A stretch of 5,065 bases of DNA from positions 1 to 5,065 of the forward strand of contig URQW01000157.1 in the NCBI GenBank assembly GCA_900550105.1, read 5' to 3'. The stretch is from an uncultured Pelosinus sp. GTDB taxonomy: Bacteria > Bacillota > Negativicutes > UMGS1260. The notes under the pieces were generated by a model. That model was given only the letters and a program-made list of their open reading frames with translations. It had not been told where the DNA came from and ran no database searches. Shown here piece after piece: positions 3,163 through 5,065 of this stretch (within the stretch, counting starts at the first letter, position 1; every line of letters begins with the position of its first letter). A program made the position numbers and the translations under genes.

Positions 3163-5065
3163 ATGTTGATCATCGATAAAGAAAAACTTCAGCAGTTGAA
3201 TGAGTCAGTAGAATTTGGCGTTTTAGGCAAAGCCGTGTATGAACGAACCTATTCGAGGATTAAGCCGAATGGCGAAAAGGAAACTTGGCCAGAAACTGTT
3301 TTACGGGTGGTCAATGGGAATTGTAGTTTAGTACCCAGTCGTTACATCGAGCCGGACGAAGCGGAAAAGCTTTTTGATATGATGTATTCTTTCAAGGCGA
3401 TTCCGGCGGGGCGAAGCTTATGGGTGTCTGGTGTGCCAGGACGGCAGTTTTTATTTAATTGTCATAATAGCTCTTGGACAGAAATTGTTTCAGAGCATTT
3501 TACTTTTTTATTCGATGAACTGTGCAAAGGCGGCGGTGTGGGCAGTAACTATTCGAATCGTTATGTGGAACGCTATAATCCGGTACAGCGCAGGGTGAAT
3601 CTGCATCTTGTTTGTGATCGCAGTCATCCTGATTACAGTGATATTAAAGACAAGATGTCACTGACTTATTCGCCGGAATGGACTGGTTCCATTACGATTG
3701 ATGATTCTCGTGAAGGCTGGGTAGAGGCTCTTAAAAATCTGCTTGATGCTTTTTGGGAAACCGGCGATGAAGCAGTTGAGTTGATCTTCGATGTATCTAA
3801 TATTCGACCAAAAGGATCTCGAATTAAAGGGTTTGGCGGGATTGCTTCAGGACCCTTGCCACTCATTGTCATGCTTTATGATGTGGCAGAATTGCTCAAT
3901 AGCAAACAAGGGCAAAAATTGAATTCTCTTGATTTTATGGAAATTGACCATCTTATTGCTCGTTGTGTAATTTCTGGTAATGTGCGACGTAGCGCTAGAA
4001 TGAGTCTGAAATCTTGGAAAGACGAAGACATTTTGGCTTTTATTGATTGCAAGCTTGATGAAACGTCCCATTGGACGACGAATATTTCTGTTGAAATTGA
4101 TGATGATTTTTTTGCTGCCTGGAAAAAGGGCAATTCTCATGCTCGGCTAGTTCTGGATCGAGCTGTTGAGGCGATGATGACTAGAGGGGAACCGGGTTTT
4201 TGGAACCGCTCTTTATCGCAAGTAGGTGAAACAGAGCCTGAACTCATCGAAAGTACAAATCCTTGCGGTGAAATTGCCTTACAAGGTTTTGAAAATTGTA
4301 ACTTAGGTCATATTAATCTAGCGGCTTTTAGTGACGAACAGGAACGGCAAGAAGCCTTTCGGCTTATGGCTCGGTTCTTAATTCGTAATACTTTTGGCGA
4401 TATTTTAAATCAGCGTCAACAGGCGGTAGTCGCCAAAAATCGGCGAATTGGCGTAGGGTTTTTCGGCTATCAGACTTGGCTCATTCAAAACGGTATTAAA
4501 TATTCTGAGTCTCACTATAATCAATATGTGATGCAATCGTTAAAAAAATATTATCAGATTGTGCGACAGGCGGCGCGCGATTATGCTTTTTGCCTGAGAA
4601 TTCCCGAGCCTGTCAAAGTAACGACAATTGCACCGACGGGAACGATTGCTCTGTTGCCAGGTGAAACAACTGGGATTCAGCCGATTTATACGCGCTATGG
4701 GATTCGCCGTGTGCGTTATGCTGCAAATGATCCTGAGTTAGACGCTTTTAGCCTGAGTGATATGGAGCAGGACATGTATTCAGCAACTACGAAAGTTGTA
4801 AAATTTTACTATAAAGATCGCCTGGTAGAAATTGCTGAGGCAGCGGGATTAGATATAGAAGATATGGTTGAGCAACAAAATGAAATTCATCTTGCCGATA
4901 TGCTCAGCGTTCAAGCAATGATTCAAGATGTTTATGCCGATAATGCCATTAGTTTTACTGCCAACATTCCGCCGCACTCGCTTTCTTCCTCAGAGGTAAA
5001 GAGCTTGCTATTGTCCTTTTTACCGCGGCTAAAGGGTACGACAATTATGATTGATGAAAGTCGTC
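3163..5065 (+). CDS. nrdJ: B12-dependent (class II) ribonucleoside-triphosphate reductase, C-terminus missing
   Basis: NrdJ reduces ribonucleoside triphosphates to deoxy forms in the cytoplasm, using adenosylcobalamin to make a thiyl radical, so it needs no oxygen. The window holds 634 codons. The ATG at 3163 follows GGAG (3151-3154) by 8 nt, and an in-frame TAA at 3145 excludes a longer ATG start. Motifs match the monomeric Lactobacillus leichmannii enzyme in order: FLFDELCKGGGVG (115-127), IRPKGSRIKGFGGIASGP (214-231), GNVRRSA (272-278), NPCGEIALQGFENC (366-379), KNRRIG (425-430), TTIAPTGT (487-494) and DNAIS (593-597). By this match Cys368 is the radical cysteine, Asn366 and Glu370 are catalytic partners, and Cys100 and Cys379 are the redox pair. 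The C-terminal cysteine pair that reloads the site lies beyond the window. There is no N-terminal ATP cone. Two NrdR boxes control the promoter. It is separated from the YneA-like gene by a terminator. No frameshift is seen. Confidence 0.97.
   Translation, partial: MLIIDKEKLQQLNESVEFGVLGKAVYERTYSRIKPNGEKETWPETVLRVVNGNCSLVPSRYIEPDEAEKLFDMMYSFKAIPAGRSLWVSGVPGRQFLFNCHNSSWTEIVSEHFTFLFDELCKGGGVGSNYSNRYVERYNPVQRRVNLHLVCDRSHPDYSDIKDKMSLTYSPEWTGSITIDDSREGWVEALKNLLDAFWETGDEAVELIFDVSNIRPKGSRIKGFGGIASGPLPLIVMLYDVAELLNSKQGQKLNSLDFMEIDHLIARCVISGNVRRSARMSLKSWKDEDILAFIDCKLDETSHWTTNISVEIDDDFFAAWKKGNSHARLVLDRAVEAMMTRGEPGFWNRSLSQVGETEPELIESTNPCGEIALQGFENCNLGHINLAAFSDEQERQEAFRLMARFLIRNTFGDILNQRQQAVVAKNRRIGVGFFGYQTWLIQNGIKYSESHYNQYVMQSLKKYYQIVRQAARDYAFCLRIPEPVKVTTIAPTGTIALLPGETTGIQPIYTRYGIRRVRYAANDPELDAFSLSDMEQDMYSATTKVVKFYYKDRLVEIAEAAGLDIEDMVEQQNEIHLADMLSVQAMIQDVYADNAISFTANIPPHSLSSSEVKSLLLSFLPRLKGTTIMIDESR

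Noticed and set aside
3666..4140. Three minus-strand open frames (3666-3872, 3847-4140, 3876-4133)
   Set aside because: All lie inside nrdJ on the opposite strand, overlap each other in different frames, and have no family pattern. They are shadows of the nrdJ reading frame.

Overview
The window looks like chromosomal sequence from a low-GC, AT-rich Firmicute. Purine-rich Shine-Dalgarno sequences, TTGACA/TATAAT-type promoters, a Bacillus-type LexA operator and a monomeric B12-dependent class II ribonucleotide reductase all point that way. A cobalamin-using anaerobe such as a Negativicute (Sporomusa/Pelosinus-like) would fit, but that placement is inference.

Layout. Positions 1-257 (minus) hold the N-terminal 85 codons of a two-helix membrane protein with its own promoter. 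Positions 258-746 have no convincing gene: they are very AT-rich, full of hairpins, and contain the terminator (629-668) of the next unit. Positions 747-1120 (minus) are a two-gene operon of small unknown proteins (56 and 54 aa) behind a good sigma-A promoter. Positions 1412-1642 (plus) encode a basic 76-aa unknown protein. It converges on a 174-aa membrane-anchored unknown protein (1751-2275, minus), and the two share one 17-bp bidirectional terminator. Divergent from that gene is a 43-aa single-span membrane protein (2387-2518, plus) with its own terminator.

The right half carries the genes that can be interpreted. Positions 2696-2959 encode a secreted or membrane-anchored LysM protein of the YneA type. 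It lies behind two LexA (SOS) boxes, one in the promoter spacer and one against the ribosome binding site, so it is best read as a DNA-damage-induced cell-division inhibitor. A strong terminator closes it. Then come two tandem NrdR boxes 31 bp apart over an extended -10 promoter, and nrdJ, the adenosylcobalamin-dependent ribonucleoside-triphosphate reductase, which runs off the right edge after 634 codons. So a division-arrest gene and a dNTP-synthesis gene sit side by side, each under its own repressor (LexA and NrdR).

I found no mobile element, tRNA, rRNA or CRISPR array, and no clearly new multi-gene system. The least explained parts are the five small unknown genes and the hairpin-rich gap at about 490-730.
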